From Erwinia sp. ErVv1 (GTDB lineage: Bacteria > Pseudomonadota > Gammaproteobacteria > Enterobacterales > Enterobacteriaceae), in NCBI RefSeq assembly GCF_900068895.1, contig NZ_CDPK01000015.1:94911-148963 (forward strand): DNA of 54,053 nt, in the 5' to 3' direction. The translations under genes and the position numbers were made by a program. Positions 19,181 to 30,117 of this stretch are shown here, piece by piece; within the stretch, counting starts at the first letter, position 1, and every line of letters begins with the position of its first letter. The notes under the pieces were generated by a model. It was not told the origin of the DNA and searched no databases. It worked only from the letters and a program-made list of their open reading frames with translations.

Positions 19181-20512
19181 TCAGAGAATAAAGCGGCTGA
19201 GATCTTCATCGGCCACCAGCTCATCCAGGTGCTTGCCAACGTAGTCGGCATCAATGGTAAAGGATTGTCCGTTCAGGTCGCTTGCCTCAAAGGAGATATC
19301 CTCCATCAGACGTTCCAGCACGGTATGCAGACGGCGTGCGCCGATGTTTTCGGCGGTTTCGTTAACCTGCCAGGCCGCGGCAGCAATACGGCTGATCCCG
19401 TCGTCGGTGAAGTGAATATCCACACCTTCGGTATTCATCAGTGCCTTATATTGCACCGTCACGGAGGCGCTCGGCTCGGTGAGGATCCGCTCAAAATCGT
19501 GGGTGGTCAGCGCCTGTAGCTCAACGCGAATCGGCAGACGACCCTGAAGTTCAGGGATCAGATCCGACGGGCTGGCTACCTGGAAAGCACCCGACGCGAT
19601 AAAGAGGATATGATCGGTTTTCACCATGCCGTGCTTCGTCGAGACGGTACAGCCTTCGACCAGCGGCAGCAGATCGCGCTGAACTCCTTCGCGTGAGACG
19701 TCCGGGCCGGAGCTTTCTCCGCGCTTACAGACCTTGTCGATCTCATCAATAAATACGATGCCATGCTGCTCAACGGCGTCAATCGCTTCCTGCTTCAGCT
19801 CTTCCGGATTGACCAGCTTCGCGGCTTCTTCTTCCACCAGCAGCTTCATGGCGTCTTTGATTTTCAGCTTACGCGGCTTCTGCTTCTGACCGCCGATATT
19901 CTGGAACATCGACTGTAGCTGGCTGGTCATCTCCTCCATGCCTGGAGGGGCCATAATTTCCACGCCCGCCGAAGAGGCCGCCAGATCAATTTCTATTTCT
20001 TTGTCGTCAAGCTCGCCTTCGCGCAGTTTTTTACGGAAAGACTGGCGTGCGGCAGAGGGTTCAGCGGCCGATTCAGACTGCCCCCAGTTATTCTTCGCCG
20101 GAGGGATCAGCACGTCGAGGATGCGCTCTTCCGCCATCTCCTCCGCGCGATAGCGATTTTTCTCAATCGACTGAGATCGCACCATCTTGATCGCAGAATC
20201 GGTCAGATCGCGGATAATCGAGTCAACCTCTTTACCCACATAGCCCACTTCGGTGAATTTGGTCGCTTCGACCTTGATGAAAGGCGCATTAGCCAGCTTA
20301 GCAAGACGACGGGCAATTTCCGTTTTCCCGACGCCAGTCGGGCCAATCATCAGGATATTTTTGGGCGTGACTTCATGACGCAGCTCTTCGTTAAGCTGCA
20401 TACGGCGCCAGCGATTACGCAGGGCGATGGCGACAGCGCGTTTAGCGTCGTCCTGGCCAATGATAAATCTGTTCAGTTCGCTGACGATTTCGCGTGGGGT
20501 CATTTCAGACAT
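19181..20512 (-). CDS. hslU: HslU ATPase subunit of HslVU protease
   Basis: 443 residues, as in E. coli. An AAA+ unfoldase that feeds substrates such as SulA and RpoH to HslV. Walker A GPTGVGKT (57-64), Walker B in [11 protein letters not shown] (about 252-262), the inserted I-domain (about 110-230, including the Gln/Lys-rich [12 protein letters not shown]), sensor 2 region [13 protein letters not shown] and the C-terminal LSRFIL that docks into HslV are all present. Co-transcribed with hslV, 13 bases apart. Confidence 0.98.
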   Translation of the reverse strand: MSEMTPREIVSELNRFIIGQDDAKRAVAIALRNRWRRMQLNEELRHEVTPKNILMIGPTGVGKTEIARRLAKLANAPFIKVEATKFTEVGYVGKEVDSIIRDLTDSAIKMVRSQSIEKNRYRAEEMAEERILDVLIPPAKNNWGQSESAAEPSAARQSFRKKLREGELDDKEIEIDLAASSAGVEIMAPPGMEEMTSQLQSMFQNIGGQKQKPRKLKIKDAMKLLVEEEAAKLVNPEELKQEAIDAVEQHGIVFIDEIDKVCKRGESSGPDVSREGVQRDLLPLVEGCTVSTKHGMVKTDHILFIASGAFQVASPSDLIPELQGRLPIRVELQALTTHDFERILTEPSASVTVQYKALMNTEGVDIHFTDDGISRIAAAAWQVNETAENIGARRLHTVLERLMEDISFEASDLNGQSFTIDADYVGKHLDELVADEDLSRFIL

Positions 20513-20525
20513 AGTTGGGGGGTCC

Positions 20526-21056
20526 TTACGCTTTAGACGCTAATTCTTCGATGGTGTGATTGTGGTTGGTATAGATGCAGATATCCCCTGCAATACCCAG
20601 CGCTTTTTCAACGATATCGCGCGCACCGATGTCGGTGTTTTCTAACAGGGCGCGAGCCGCCGCCTGCGCATAAGGACCGCCGGAACCAATCGCAATCAAA
20701 TCGTTTTCGGGCTGAATGACGTCGCCGTTACCCGTAATAATCAGCGAGGCATTCTCGTCAGCCACGGCCAGAAGCGCTTCCAGCTTGCGCAGCATTCTGT
20801 CGGTACGCCAGTCTTTGGCCAGTTCCACGGCCGCCTTCACCAGATGACCCTGATGCAGTTCAAGTTTGCGTTCAAAGAGTTCAAACAGGGTAAAGGCGTC
20901 TGCGGTACCGCCAGCAAAACCGGCAATGACTTTATCATTATAAAGACGGCGCACTTTTTTGACGTTGCCTTTCATAACAGTGTTGCCGAGAGTAGCCTGG
21001 CCATCACCGCCAATCACTACCTGGCCGTTGCGTCGTACACTTACAATTGTTGTCAC
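20526..21056 (-). CDS. hslV: HslV peptidase subunit
   Basis: 176 residues. The start codon is GTG (21056) with AAGGGG 7 bases upstream. After Met removal the N-terminal Thr of TTIVSVRR is the proteasome-type nucleophile; [15 protein letters not shown] and [14 protein letters not shown] are the conserved blocks. It forms two stacked hexamers capped by HslU. The operon has a near-consensus sigma-32 promoter and a 5' stem-loop just upstream. Confidence 0.98.
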   Translation of the reverse strand: MTTIVSVRRNGQVVIGGDGQATLGNTVMKGNVKKVRRLYNDKVIAGFAGGTADAFTLFELFERKLELHQGHLVKAAVELAKDWRTDRMLRKLEALLAVADENASLIITGNGDVIQPENDLIAIGSGGPYAQAAARALLENTDIGARDIVEKALGIAGDICIYTNHNHTIEELASKA

Positions 21057-21086
21057 GGGCAGACCCCTTGTTGCAGTAAAAGATCA

Positions 21087-21107
21087 CCCCGCAGCTCAAC
21101 TGCGGGG
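21087..21107 (-). ncRNA. 5' UTR stem-loop of hslVU mRNA
   Basis: Perfect 8-bp stem CCCCGCAG/CTGCGGGG with a 5-base loop, placed at the very 5' end of the transcript predicted from the sigma-32 promoter. A stabilising 5' stem-loop is described for E. coli hslVU mRNA. It could also terminate ftsN transcripts, since T-rich bases follow it on the minus strand. Confidence 0.65.
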
Positions 21108-21122
21108 CATTGATGCAATCAG

Positions 21123-21149
21123 ATATGGGGTGGCTTTAAGCGCTTTCAA
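21123..21149 (-). promoter_or_regulatory. Sigma-32 heat-shock promoter of hslVU
   Basis: On the minus strand: -35 TTGAAA (plus coordinates 21149-21144), 13-base spacer, -10 CCCCATAT (21130-21123). This is nearly the full sigma-32 consensus. The -35 overlaps the TGA stop codon of ftsN. Confidence 0.9.
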
Positions 21150-22165
21150 CCCCCCAGAGCGAGAGGGATACAATTTGTATGGCCTGAACTGCGGAGGCTT
21201 TTCAGCGTACTGTCAGCACCTGAACGGCTGTTATAAGGGCCAATAACCACGCGATTCCAACCGCCGCCGGTGGTAATGCGACTCTCGAAACCTTCAAAAG
21301 CGAGCTGCGCGCGGATAGACTCGGCCTGATCGCTGCCTTTAAACGATCCGCACTGTACCATCCAGCGCTGAGTTTTCGCTTTCTCAACCTCTTTCGGCTT
21401 AGTTTCTGCCTTTGGCTGCTGCGCCGTCTGAACCGGGGCCTGATGGGTCGGCTCGTGGCTTACTGGCGCGGCGGGCTGGGTATGATGCGGGGCAGACTGC
21501 GGTAACATATGCGTCTGCTGCTGCTGAACCTGCTGCTGAGTGTGAGGCTGCTGCTGGGCGCGGATCTGTTGCTGCTGTTGGATCTGCGACTGCTGCGTTC
21601 TTATCTGCTGCTGTGCGCGAGCCTGCTGTTGCTGAATTTGCTGCTCCTGCTGCATTCGCGACTGCTGCTGCAACTGCGTCTGCTGCCGCTGTAGCGTTTG
21701 CTGGCGCTGTGCAGGCGTCTGTTCATTCCATGGTACTTCATTCAGCTGCGTGGGCTGCTGGCGCATATCGGCCTGCATCTGCTCCAGTAGCTGACGCTGC
21801 TCATCGGTTAGCTGAGTCTGAGAGTGGACTTCGCCCCCTGCGGTAGGCTCGGTAGGCGTGGGAACGCTCATCTGGCGATTCTCCAGCTCCTTGATATAGC
21901 GCCAGCGCTCCTCGGGCTTGGGCGGCAGGCCATTACCCACGGCTTTACGGTCGGGAATAATGGGCGTTTCATCTTTTTTATGATGGGCGATAAACCAGAG
22001 CCCGCCAGCAAAAGTCACCAGTACCGCGACGGCAAGTCCGACCATTATCTTCGATACGCCTGAACCACCACTACGCTTTTTACTACTACGGCTGTTACGG
22101 CTGTTGGTCTTCTTGCGACGCGTCCCTGTCGAACGCCCGCGGCCTACATAATCTTTTTGTGCCAC
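21146..22165 (-). CDS. ftsN: Cell division protein FtsN
   Basis: 339 residues from a GTG start (22165; GGAA 6 bases upstream; VAQKDYVGRG matches E. coli MAQRDYVRR). An in-frame TTG 21 bases upstream is less likely. Bitopic inner-membrane protein: Arg/Lys-rich cytoplasmic tail, one membrane helix (about 40-60), the GNGLPPKPEERWRYIKELE helix region needed for septation, a long Gln-rich linker (about 140-220) and a C-terminal SPOR domain (WMVQCGSFKGSDQAES ... NRVVIGPYNS) that binds denuded peptidoglycan. It triggers septal synthesis by FtsWI. The Gln linker is longer and more repetitive than in E. coli (319 residues in total there). Confidence 0.96.
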   Translation of the reverse strand: MAQKDYVGRGRSTGTRRKKTNSRNSRSSKKRSGGSGVSKIMVGLAVAVLVTFAGGLWFIAHHKKDETPIIPDRKAVGNGLPPKPEERWRYIKELENRQMSVPTPTEPTAGGEVHSQTQLTDEQRQLLEQMQADMRQQPTQLNEVPWNEQTPAQRQQTLQRQQTQLQQQSRMQQEQQIQQQQARAQQQIRTQQSQIQQQQQIRAQQQPHTQQQVQQQQTHMLPQSAPHHTQPAAPVSHEPTHQAPVQTAQQPKAETKPKEVEKAKTQRWMVQCGSFKGSDQAESIRAQLAFEGFESRITTGGGWNRVVIGPYNSRSGADSTLKSLRSSGHTNCIPLALGG

Positions 22166-22332
22166 TATCGTTCCACTAATTTTCAATAAAAGGTGTGGTC
22201 GGGCGAAGTCGTTGCAGGTGCGCCCGGCTATCAGCCCGTCATGTTACTTAAGGGCCGCAAGTTTGACCAGCGTCGATACTGTTTTGAGCCTGCCGATCGC
22301 TGATTAAAGGCGGATAAAGTGTTTTTTCCAGA

Positions 22333-23370
22333 TTATTCTTTCTCCCTTAACGAGGGAGCGGTACTACCCCGTATTTTTAACTCAAAATCCAGCAGCCTGG
22401 AGCCGCTGTTAACGGGCTTACCCTTTAGCTGGGCAAGAAGCAGATTCATGGCTTCACGGCCAATGTTAAAGCGCGGCTGTGCGACCGTTGTGAGCTGTGG
22501 GTCGCTGTAGCGGGACAGTTCGATATCATCAAAACCAATTAGCGAGATCTCCTGAGGCACGCGCAGCCCCATGATTTTTGCCTCGGACATGGCACCCAGC
22601 GCCATAATGTCGCTGTGGCAAAATATCGCGTCAGGGCGCCTGGGCAGTGCCATCAAATATTTCATTGCCCGGCTGCCTGCATCGAAGGTGAAATCACCCG
22701 GAACAATATAGTGGGGATCAACAGCAATGTCGTTACGCTTTAGCGCCTGAATATAGCCCTGTAACCGATACTGGCACAGCGGCATATCCTGAGGCCCGGT
22801 AATACAGGCAATGCGGCTGTGCCCCAGCTTCAGCAGATGGCTGACCGCTTCAAAGGCGGCCGTCAGGTTATCAATGTGTACGGTAGGCAGTTCCCGCGCG
22901 GGCGCAAACTCGTTGGCCATCACCATCGGCGGCAGGTTAGGCTGTTCCTCCACGCTGATATCAAAGGGAAGCTGGGAACCCAGCAGCACCATCCCGTCAA
23001 TCTGACGGGTTAGCATCAGGTTAAGAAAGGATTTCTCCTGTTGGCTTTGATGCGCACAGTCGCCGATCAGCACCAGATAGCCCTGGGCGGCTGCCACCAC
23101 TTCCACGCCGCGAATGATTTCGCTGAAAAAGGGGTCACAGATATCCGGCACGATAACCAGAATGGTGTGGGATTCACTGCGCTTACTGCTGCGGGCCATA
23201 GTATGAGGGGAGTAGCCCGTGGCGACCACCGCCTCTTCAACCTTCAGGCGCGTGGCGGCAGAGACTTTTTCAGGGTTCATCAGGGCGCGCGAAACCGTCG
23301 CCGTGGATACGCCAGCTTTTTCAGCGACATCCTTCATCGTCGCCCCCGCTGCCTCTTTCGTGTGTTCCAA
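22333..23370 (-). CDS. cytR: LacI-family repressor CytR
   Basis: 345 residues. N-terminal helix-turn-helix ATMKDVAEKAGVSTATVSRALMNPEKV (about 10-37), then a periplasmic-binding-like ligand domain with TILVIVPDICDPFFSEIIRG and PMVMANEFAP. It represses nucleoside uptake and catabolism genes together with CRP and is induced by cytidine. The start is TTG at 23370, supported by AAGGAG with 7 bases spacing and no ATG option that keeps the N-terminus. Same order cytR-ftsN and priA-cytR as E. coli. Confidence 0.95.
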   Translation of the reverse strand: MEHTKEAAGATMKDVAEKAGVSTATVSRALMNPEKVSAATRLKVEEAVVATGYSPHTMARSSKRSESHTILVIVPDICDPFFSEIIRGVEVVAAAQGYLVLIGDCAHQSQQEKSFLNLMLTRQIDGMVLLGSQLPFDISVEEQPNLPPMVMANEFAPARELPTVHIDNLTAAFEAVSHLLKLGHSRIACITGPQDMPLCQYRLQGYIQALKRNDIAVDPHYIVPGDFTFDAGSRAMKYLMALPRRPDAIFCHSDIMALGAMSEAKIMGLRVPQEISLIGFDDIELSRYSDPQLTTVAQPRFNIGREAMNLLLAQLKGKPVNSGSRLLDFELKIRGSTAPSLREKE

Positions 23371-23562
23371 CGCTATTCTCCTTGCCCGAGTCGGCCTGTC
23401 GCGGGTCGCACCGACCTGTAAGGTATATTAATGAGTCCCTCTGACCCTTGCCACATTTCTAACAGATGTTAGCGGGCGTCGTTACTTAATTTGCATAAAA
23501 AATGTGACTTGTATGGCTTTTTTCGAGCCTGCTCGCAAAGCAGACGAAAAGCAGCCTGTATT

Positions 23563-25779
<2,217 letters not shown>

Positions 25780-25828
25780 TTATCAGCGGGATAGTGTACA
25801 CTGTGTGTTCCGAAATGTGCGGATCCGA

Positions 25829-25857
25829 TTGCAGCGGGTGGTTAATTTCTGTATAGT
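25829..25857 (+). promoter_or_regulatory. rpmE promoter
   Basis: -35 TTGCAG (25829-25834), 17-base spacer, -10 TATAGT (25852-25857). It predicts a leader of about 110 bases. Confidence 0.7.
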
Positions 25858-25912
25858 CCGCCGCCGTGATACGGCATTTTGGTATCATAACACCTGAATT
25901 TTTAATCTTCGT

Positions 25913-25940
25913 GTGGTGCCGGTGCAGGGTAATCCTGGCA
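25913..25940 (+). promoter_or_regulatory. Structured rpmE 5' UTR (possible L31 autoregulation site)
   Basis: In the leader, GTGCC ... GGCAC encloses CAGG/CCTG, giving a stem-loop about 35 bases before the ATG. In gamma-proteobacteria L31 is reported to repress its own translation through the rpmE leader. That this hairpin is the site is inference. Confidence 0.35.
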
Positions 25941-25974
25941 CGGGAGAGCGACACGGCCTTAACTGAGGTTTCCC

Positions 25975-26187
25975 ATGAAAAAAGGTATTCACCCAAATTA
26001 CGCTGAAGTTACTGCTAAATGCTCTTGCGGTAACGAAATCAAAACCCGCTCAACCGTGGGTCACGACCTGAACCTGGACGTGTGTGGTAAATGCCACCCG
26101 TTCTACACCGGTAAGCAGCGTGACGTTGCCAGCGGTGGTCGTGTTGACCGCTTCAACAAGCGTTTCAGCATCCCTGGTAGCAAATAA
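25975..26187 (+). CDS. rpmE: Ribosomal protein bL31 (zinc type)
   Basis: 70 residues. Protein of the 50S subunit that bridges to the small subunit. The four zinc cysteines Cys16, Cys18, Cys37 and Cys40 are all present, so this is the C+ type used when zinc is plentiful (the zinc-free paralogue ykgM is not in this window). Promoter and structured leader upstream, double terminator downstream. In E. coli yiiX follows; here a secretion island does. Confidence 0.98.
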   Translation: MKKGIHPNYAEVTAKCSCGNEIKTRSTVGHDLNLDVCGKCHPFYTGKQRDVASGGRVDRFNKRFSIPGSK

Positions 26188-26225
26188 GCTATCTGAACGA
26201 AACGGTTTCCGTTTCGGATGCGACA

Positions 26226-26250
26226 AAAAGCCTGGCAACGCCAGGCTTTT
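26226..26250 (+). terminator. rpmE terminator 1
   Basis: 11-bp stem AAAAGCCTGGC/GCCAGGCTTTT with a 3-base loop, ending in Ts, about 39 bases after the rpmE stop. Confidence 0.9.
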
Positions 26251-26262
26251 TAAACGCTCATT

Positions 26263-26302
26263 AACACCCTGTCAGGCGGTTTGCTGACAGGGTGTTTTTT
26301 TT
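26263..26302 (+). terminator. Second terminator before the secretion island
   Basis: 13-bp stem AACACCCTGTCAG/CTGACAGGGTGTT, 8-base loop, followed by six more Ts. On the minus strand no T-run follows, so it acts mainly on rightward transcription, shielding or ending at the island border, 10 bases before the tpsA stop. Confidence 0.88.
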
Positions 26303-26311
26303 GGTTAAGAC

Positions 26312-27796
26312 TTAGTTTTTAGTAGGGGTAACCGGGACATTAAACGAGATTTTTGAAGCAGAAATGTTGCCACCAATTTGATTAATACTGGTGAGCTTAG
26401 GTGCCTGGATGACCAGATTATTTGCAGCAAGCGTACCTTTCCCGGCGAAAGGGATCAATGAACACTTGTTATTAACCAGCGAGCCATTGGTGCTCAACGT
26501 CAGCGTGTCAGCCCTAAGGGTACCATAATTAGTAATACCGTTCTGGCCGATAATGCCCATTTGTGCGGAAGCCTGCATCACGCCTGTATTTTCAAAAGAG
26601 TTTGAAAGAACGTTAATTTGCGTCCCCTTAATAGCGGTCGAATTATTAACTTTATCACTCGCAATATACATAAGGTTACCCGCATCAAGCGTTCCCTTTT
26701 TCAGCTTCACATTTTTGGTAGAAGAGATCTGAATGTTATTACCGCTGCTTAATGTGCCGCTGTTTGTAATATTTCCTGAGGAGGTGAAGAGGTTCGATAT
26801 AAGTCCATTAAGTGTATTATTTGATGAAGAACCCGCTTTCATATCAATGGTCCCTGACTGTGAACTTATGGAACCCTTATTAGTAATATCGGTCATAGTG
26901 GCGACTATCATATCCCCATTACTGATTATCTTACCGCGTATATCATTAGTGAAATCGCCTAAGCTATTAAATACGGCGGTGGAGGCTGATTCGAGTGTGC
27001 CAGAGTTAGTAATTTTACCATTGCTGGCAATTTGGAGCGCCTGTGCATTCAAGGTGCCCTTATTGTTTACACCTGCTCCGGTATTGTTGGAGCCCAAAAA
27101 GATCGTGCCTGCTGTAATCCCACCCAGCGCGCTCACATCTATGCCCGTAGAGGCAGATTTAGCAATGACTTCCACATCTCCTTTGTTGGGATGATAGATG
27201 TAATTTCCTGTCAAAGCGTATACGGAGTCTGATTTTATTTGACCATTAATTTTCAATGAGTCAGCGAGTAATGTCGTATAATCTGCCGTCATGGATTTGT
27301 TAATGGTGATATTACCCCTAGTGACTTTAAAACCGGATAATACACCCTCCTTGTCAATCACCGGGATGCCTGTAGTCAGCGTGGTGCGGTTAGTGTTGAT
27401 AAAGCTACAGCCTGAGCAGGTAATGCCGTTAGGGTTGGAAATAATCACATCTGCTTTGAGACCACCCACTTCAATAAACCCGTTCAGGGCACTCGATTTC
27501 TTCGAAGTGACTTCGTTAAGTATCACTTTGGCTGATGAGGTAAGGTTACCATTTTTAGCAATGTTACCTTTTTCCCGAACCAGATCGACCATACTGTTAT
27601 TCAGAATCATGCCTTTATTGCTCACATTGAAATCTTTCCACATATTGTGAGAAAGCCCATTGCTATCAGCATTATTGATGTCTACAACGGTAGCTCCGCT
27701 GGAGTGTACGTAGCTGGCAGGGTCTGCACATACTGATTGCGCAAAGAGAGCAAGAGAGGTAGCCAGAAAAATCGTTTTAAATTTATAGTTTTTCAT
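26312..27796 (-). CDS. Short TpsA-type secreted exoprotein (filamentous haemagglutinin family)
   Basis: 494 residues. Signal peptide (cut after about VCA24), then a TPS secretion domain: NNADSNGLSHNMWKDFNVSNKGMI-like start, NPNGI (121-125), the paired cysteines CSGC (127-130), and INTNRTTLTTG. The rest (about 200-480) is Asn/Ser/Gly-rich with repeating ~20-residue beta-helix units (KGTLNAQALQIASNGKITNSGTL, and so on). It stops at NVPVTPTKN with no adhesin extension, no pretoxin motif and no toxin tail. Typical TpsA proteins are 1,500-5,000 residues, so this one is very short. The next stop is followed by terminator 10 bases on, and I saw no downstream continuation of the frame. Partner is the tpsB gene 88 bases upstream. 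Function: secreted beta-helix protein of unknown role, possibly a truncated adhesin. Confidence 0.88.
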   Translation of the reverse strand: MKNYKFKTIFLATSLALFAQSVCADPASYVHSSGATVVDINNADSNGLSHNMWKDFNVSNKGMILNNSMVDLVREKGNIAKNGNLTSSAKVILNEVTSKKSSALNGFIEVGGLKADVIISNPNGITCSGCSFINTNRTTLTTGIPVIDKEGVLSGFKVTRGNITINKSMTADYTTLLADSLKINGQIKSDSVYALTGNYIYHPNKGDVEVIAKSASTGIDVSALGGITAGTIFLGSNNTGAGVNNKGTLNAQALQIASNGKITNSGTLESASTAVFNSLGDFTNDIRGKIISNGDMIVATMTDITNKGSISSQSGTIDMKAGSSSNNTLNGLISNLFTSSGNITNSGTLSSGNNIQISSTKNVKLKKGTLDAGNLMYIASDKVNNSTAIKGTQINVLSNSFENTGVMQASAQMGIIGQNGITNYGTLRADTLTLSTNGSLVNNKCSLIPFAGKGTLAANNLVIQAPKLTSINQIGGNISASKISFNVPVTPTKN

Positions 27797-27884
27797 TTTA
27801 TTAGTCCGTTAATGAATGGTGCTGAGATAATGATAGGTCGTGTTACAAATAGCGTATTTCATCGTGCTTTATAGTGCCCTGATT

Positions 27885-29609
27885 TTAATACCTCCATTGA
27901 AGTGAAAAGCCGAGAGTGAGTGAATCCGTATGAAAGCCATCTGGACGTGCAAGAGGCATACCGGCAAAAAGATCGAAACCGGTATTCCACTTCCATCCAC
28001 GCAGGCCAACGACGCTGCCGGCAAGCATCTTTCCTGAGTAGTTGGCACGCTCTCCTCCGCCAATACCCTGCCCAATGTCTAAACCTGCATAAGGCTGGAA
28101 AGCCCTGCCTGGTATTATCCAGCTGAGATCGTTGCGCCAGTACCAGCCCTGATTTTGCTGTAGGTTTAACTCGCCATCAAAACCGCGTACGGTCCATCGA
28201 TTGCCGATAGCGAAGCGATCTAATGTTGAAAGTCTGTCTGGTGTGAGCTGAAGATTAAAATGGGGAGAATAGTTAAAGTAATGCCCCTGGAGGATTAAGT
28301 TGGTCGATGACTGAAGGTCTATTCCTACGATTCTTCCCTGCTTGTCGATCAGATCAATCTGCCTGTCCGGGGTGTTGCTACTGCCGAACCAGGGCATCTT
28401 ATGCTGGTAGCTCAGGCGGGTGTTGATCGTAGTATTATTAAATTTGTACTGATTCTCTAAAATCGCTTTCCAGCCAGAATTTTTTTTATTCATGCTTTCC
28501 AGTTCTATTTCATTAAAAGCGTAGCGTGCCCCCATATTGAAGATTTGCACTCCAAAGGTATATTTTTGACTAACCGTTTGGGAGATAAGGTAGTTAAGCT
28601 GCGCGCTGAGATAATGGTTCTTGTTATTTAACATCCAGCTAGCCCAGTTTCCCTGAACGTGCTGCTGATAGCTGCTCTGGCTGGCATATAAGTCCAGCCA
28701 CCAAAAACCCCATGGAACCGAATAGCCGACCGAGCGGTTAGTGTTCCCCTGGGCCTTATGACTGAAATCAATATCGCGCCCATAAGAGAAATAGAGCGTA
28801 TCGCTTAACGACGTAATATTGTTCAGATAGAGCGTCGTACCTCCCTGGTAGCGGCCGCTGGTCGCGCTACCAGCGTCGTTCATCCACGCGCCAAGCTGCC
28901 AGTATTTATCCTGTTGCCGCTGAATATAGAGATCGCTTTCACCTTTATTCTCGCCGGGGAGCAGTATGATTTTTACAGATGAACCCGGCACGCGCTGTAG
29001 GTTCGCGCTTCCCTGTTCCAGCTCTCTCAGACTGAGGATGTTTCCCGTGCTAAAAGGCAGGGTGCTTTTGAGATTAATAAAGTTTGCCCCTCCCTTTTGC
29101 AGCTTTATATCACCCACTTTTCCTGCGAGGATCTCGAAGTTAAGTTTGCCCTCATTAATATCCTGCTCCGGAAGGTTAATACGGGTAGTGATATACCCGA
29201 TACGAATGATTTCATTTTGCAGCGTTCGGGCTAATAATCGAACGCTCTCAATGCCGAGACATTTCCCCTCGGCCTGCTGTGTTATCCATGAAACTTCGTC
29301 GATTTTGAGTCTGTTGTCGTCCTGTATTAGGTTTATTTCATTGATATTAAAACAGTTTTCTTCAAGAGGGAAAGGAATTTTCTTCCTGATTAGGTTCTGT
29401 TTTGACGAAAGGACCGATTTTGTTTCAGGTACAACGGCCTCTCTCCTGGCTTTATCCTGTTCTATTGGGTTGATCGTTTTATCACTGATTTGTTTTTCAA
29501 TGCCTGCTTGCTGATAAATTCCAGTATCTGCTGATGCAGTGGCCACTGAAATTATAAACAAGAGGGGTGAAAGATGAATATAACGTAAAGGAAAAAGCAT
29601 GAGGTCCAT
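27885..29609 (-). CDS. TpsB-type outer-membrane transporter (ShlB/FhaC/HecB family)
   Basis: 574 residues. Signal peptide (about 1-28), a linker, a POTRA_2 domain with CFNINEINLI ... GKCLGIESVRLLARTLQNEIIRIGYITTRINLPEQDINEGKLNFEILAGKVGDI, then a 16-strand barrel domain with the family plug-loop motif VRGF (474-477) and GFDLFAGMPLARP near the end, finishing in the aromatic-ended strand SLQWRY. It exports the TpsA protein encoded just downstream. The start may be ATG 29609 or 29600; neither has a strong ribosome site. AT-rich codon use sets this pair apart from the flanking core genes and suggests acquisition. Confidence 0.93.
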   Translation of the reverse strand: MDLMLFPLRYIHLSPLLFIISVATASADTGIYQQAGIEKQISDKTINPIEQDKARREAVVPETKSVLSSKQNLIRKKIPFPLEENCFNINEINLIQDDNRLKIDEVSWITQQAEGKCLGIESVRLLARTLQNEIIRIGYITTRINLPEQDINEGKLNFEILAGKVGDIKLQKGGANFINLKSTLPFSTGNILSLRELEQGSANLQRVPGSSVKIILLPGENKGESDLYIQRQQDKYWQLGAWMNDAGSATSGRYQGGTTLYLNNITSLSDTLYFSYGRDIDFSHKAQGNTNRSVGYSVPWGFWWLDLYASQSSYQQHVQGNWASWMLNNKNHYLSAQLNYLISQTVSQKYTFGVQIFNMGARYAFNEIELESMNKKNSGWKAILENQYKFNNTTINTRLSYQHKMPWFGSSNTPDRQIDLIDKQGRIVGIDLQSSTNLILQGHYFNYSPHFNLQLTPDRLSTLDRFAIGNRWTVRGFDGELNLQQNQGWYWRNDLSWIIPGRAFQPYAGLDIGQGIGGGERANYSGKMLAGSVVGLRGWKWNTGFDLFAGMPLARPDGFHTDSLTLGFSLQWRY

Positions 29610-29952
29610 TATTTTTATCTAATAATCCATTATTAAATATAATCTTATTTTTTTCGTTATGGTAAGGCAATAGTAAAAGTTTTGGTTTTATCAGGCAGAG
29701 TGGTCTGCGCAACACGAGAGGAAGGTTTTTACGTTATCAGGGCGTGTTCTATATTTATACAAAGTGTTGCATATGTAAATGACCTCAGGTTTTTCCTATA
29801 AATGTATTCATCACATTGGTTCATTTTTTATCAGTGAAGCTGAACTTAATATCAGCGTAATAATAAATAATATTGAATGCAAATAAGATTTAATTTACAT
29901 CTTAAGATGATATTTGGCTATTATAAAAAACATGATGAAATAAGGGTAAATT
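29610..29952. promoter_or_regulatory. AT-rich upstream region of the tps pair
   Basis: About 340 bases of strongly AT-rich DNA without a credible gene, probably the tpsBA promoter and a likely target for H-NS-type silencing (inference from composition). Confidence 0.4.
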
Positions 29953-30117
29953 ATGGAAAAAAAGACAAGAATAGATCTATTTCAGGCAGGAATATTAATG
30001 TGGATGCGACTCATTTTACGGTGGCGGCTTTACAATTATAACCTAATGCAGAGGCAGAGGCAGAGGCAGAGGCAGAGGCAGAGTCAACTTAGGGTACAGG
30101 TGCCGAATTATCCGTGA
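29953..30117 (+). CDS. Possible small ORF with Gln-Arg repeat
   Basis: 54 codons from ATG 29953, with AAGGG 6 bases upstream. It reads MEKKTRIDLFQAGILMWMRL, then a basic hydrophobic stretch, five Gln-Arg pairs from the hexanucleotide repeat, and ends VPNYP. The repeat unit is six bases, so unit gain or loss keeps the frame. No homologue comes to mind; it may be a small cationic peptide or chance. It diverges from the tps pair. Confidence 0.3.
   Translation: MEKKTRIDLFQAGILMWMRLILRWRLYNYNLMQRQRQRQRQRQSQLRVQVPNYP
30048..30083 (+). repeat. Hexanucleotide repeat (GCAGAG)6
   Basis: Six perfect tandem copies of GCAGAG (36 bases), inside the possible small ORF. Candidate site for slipped-strand copy change. 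Confidence 0.97.

Noticed and set aside
21412-21846. Ala-rich 144-codon and Leu-rich 61-codon frames opposite ftsN
   Set aside because: They arise from the CAG/CTG repeats of the FtsN Gln linker read on the other strand.
26733-27194. 153-codon hydrophobic frame antisense to the TpsA gene
   Set aside because: Ile/Leu/Pro-rich shadow of Asn/Ser-rich beta-helix repeats; no ribosome site.
30048-30083. Possible CRISPR or phase-variation array
   Set aside because: Not a CRISPR (no spacers). Copy change by six bases cannot shift a frame, so classic on/off phase variation through this repeat is unlikely.
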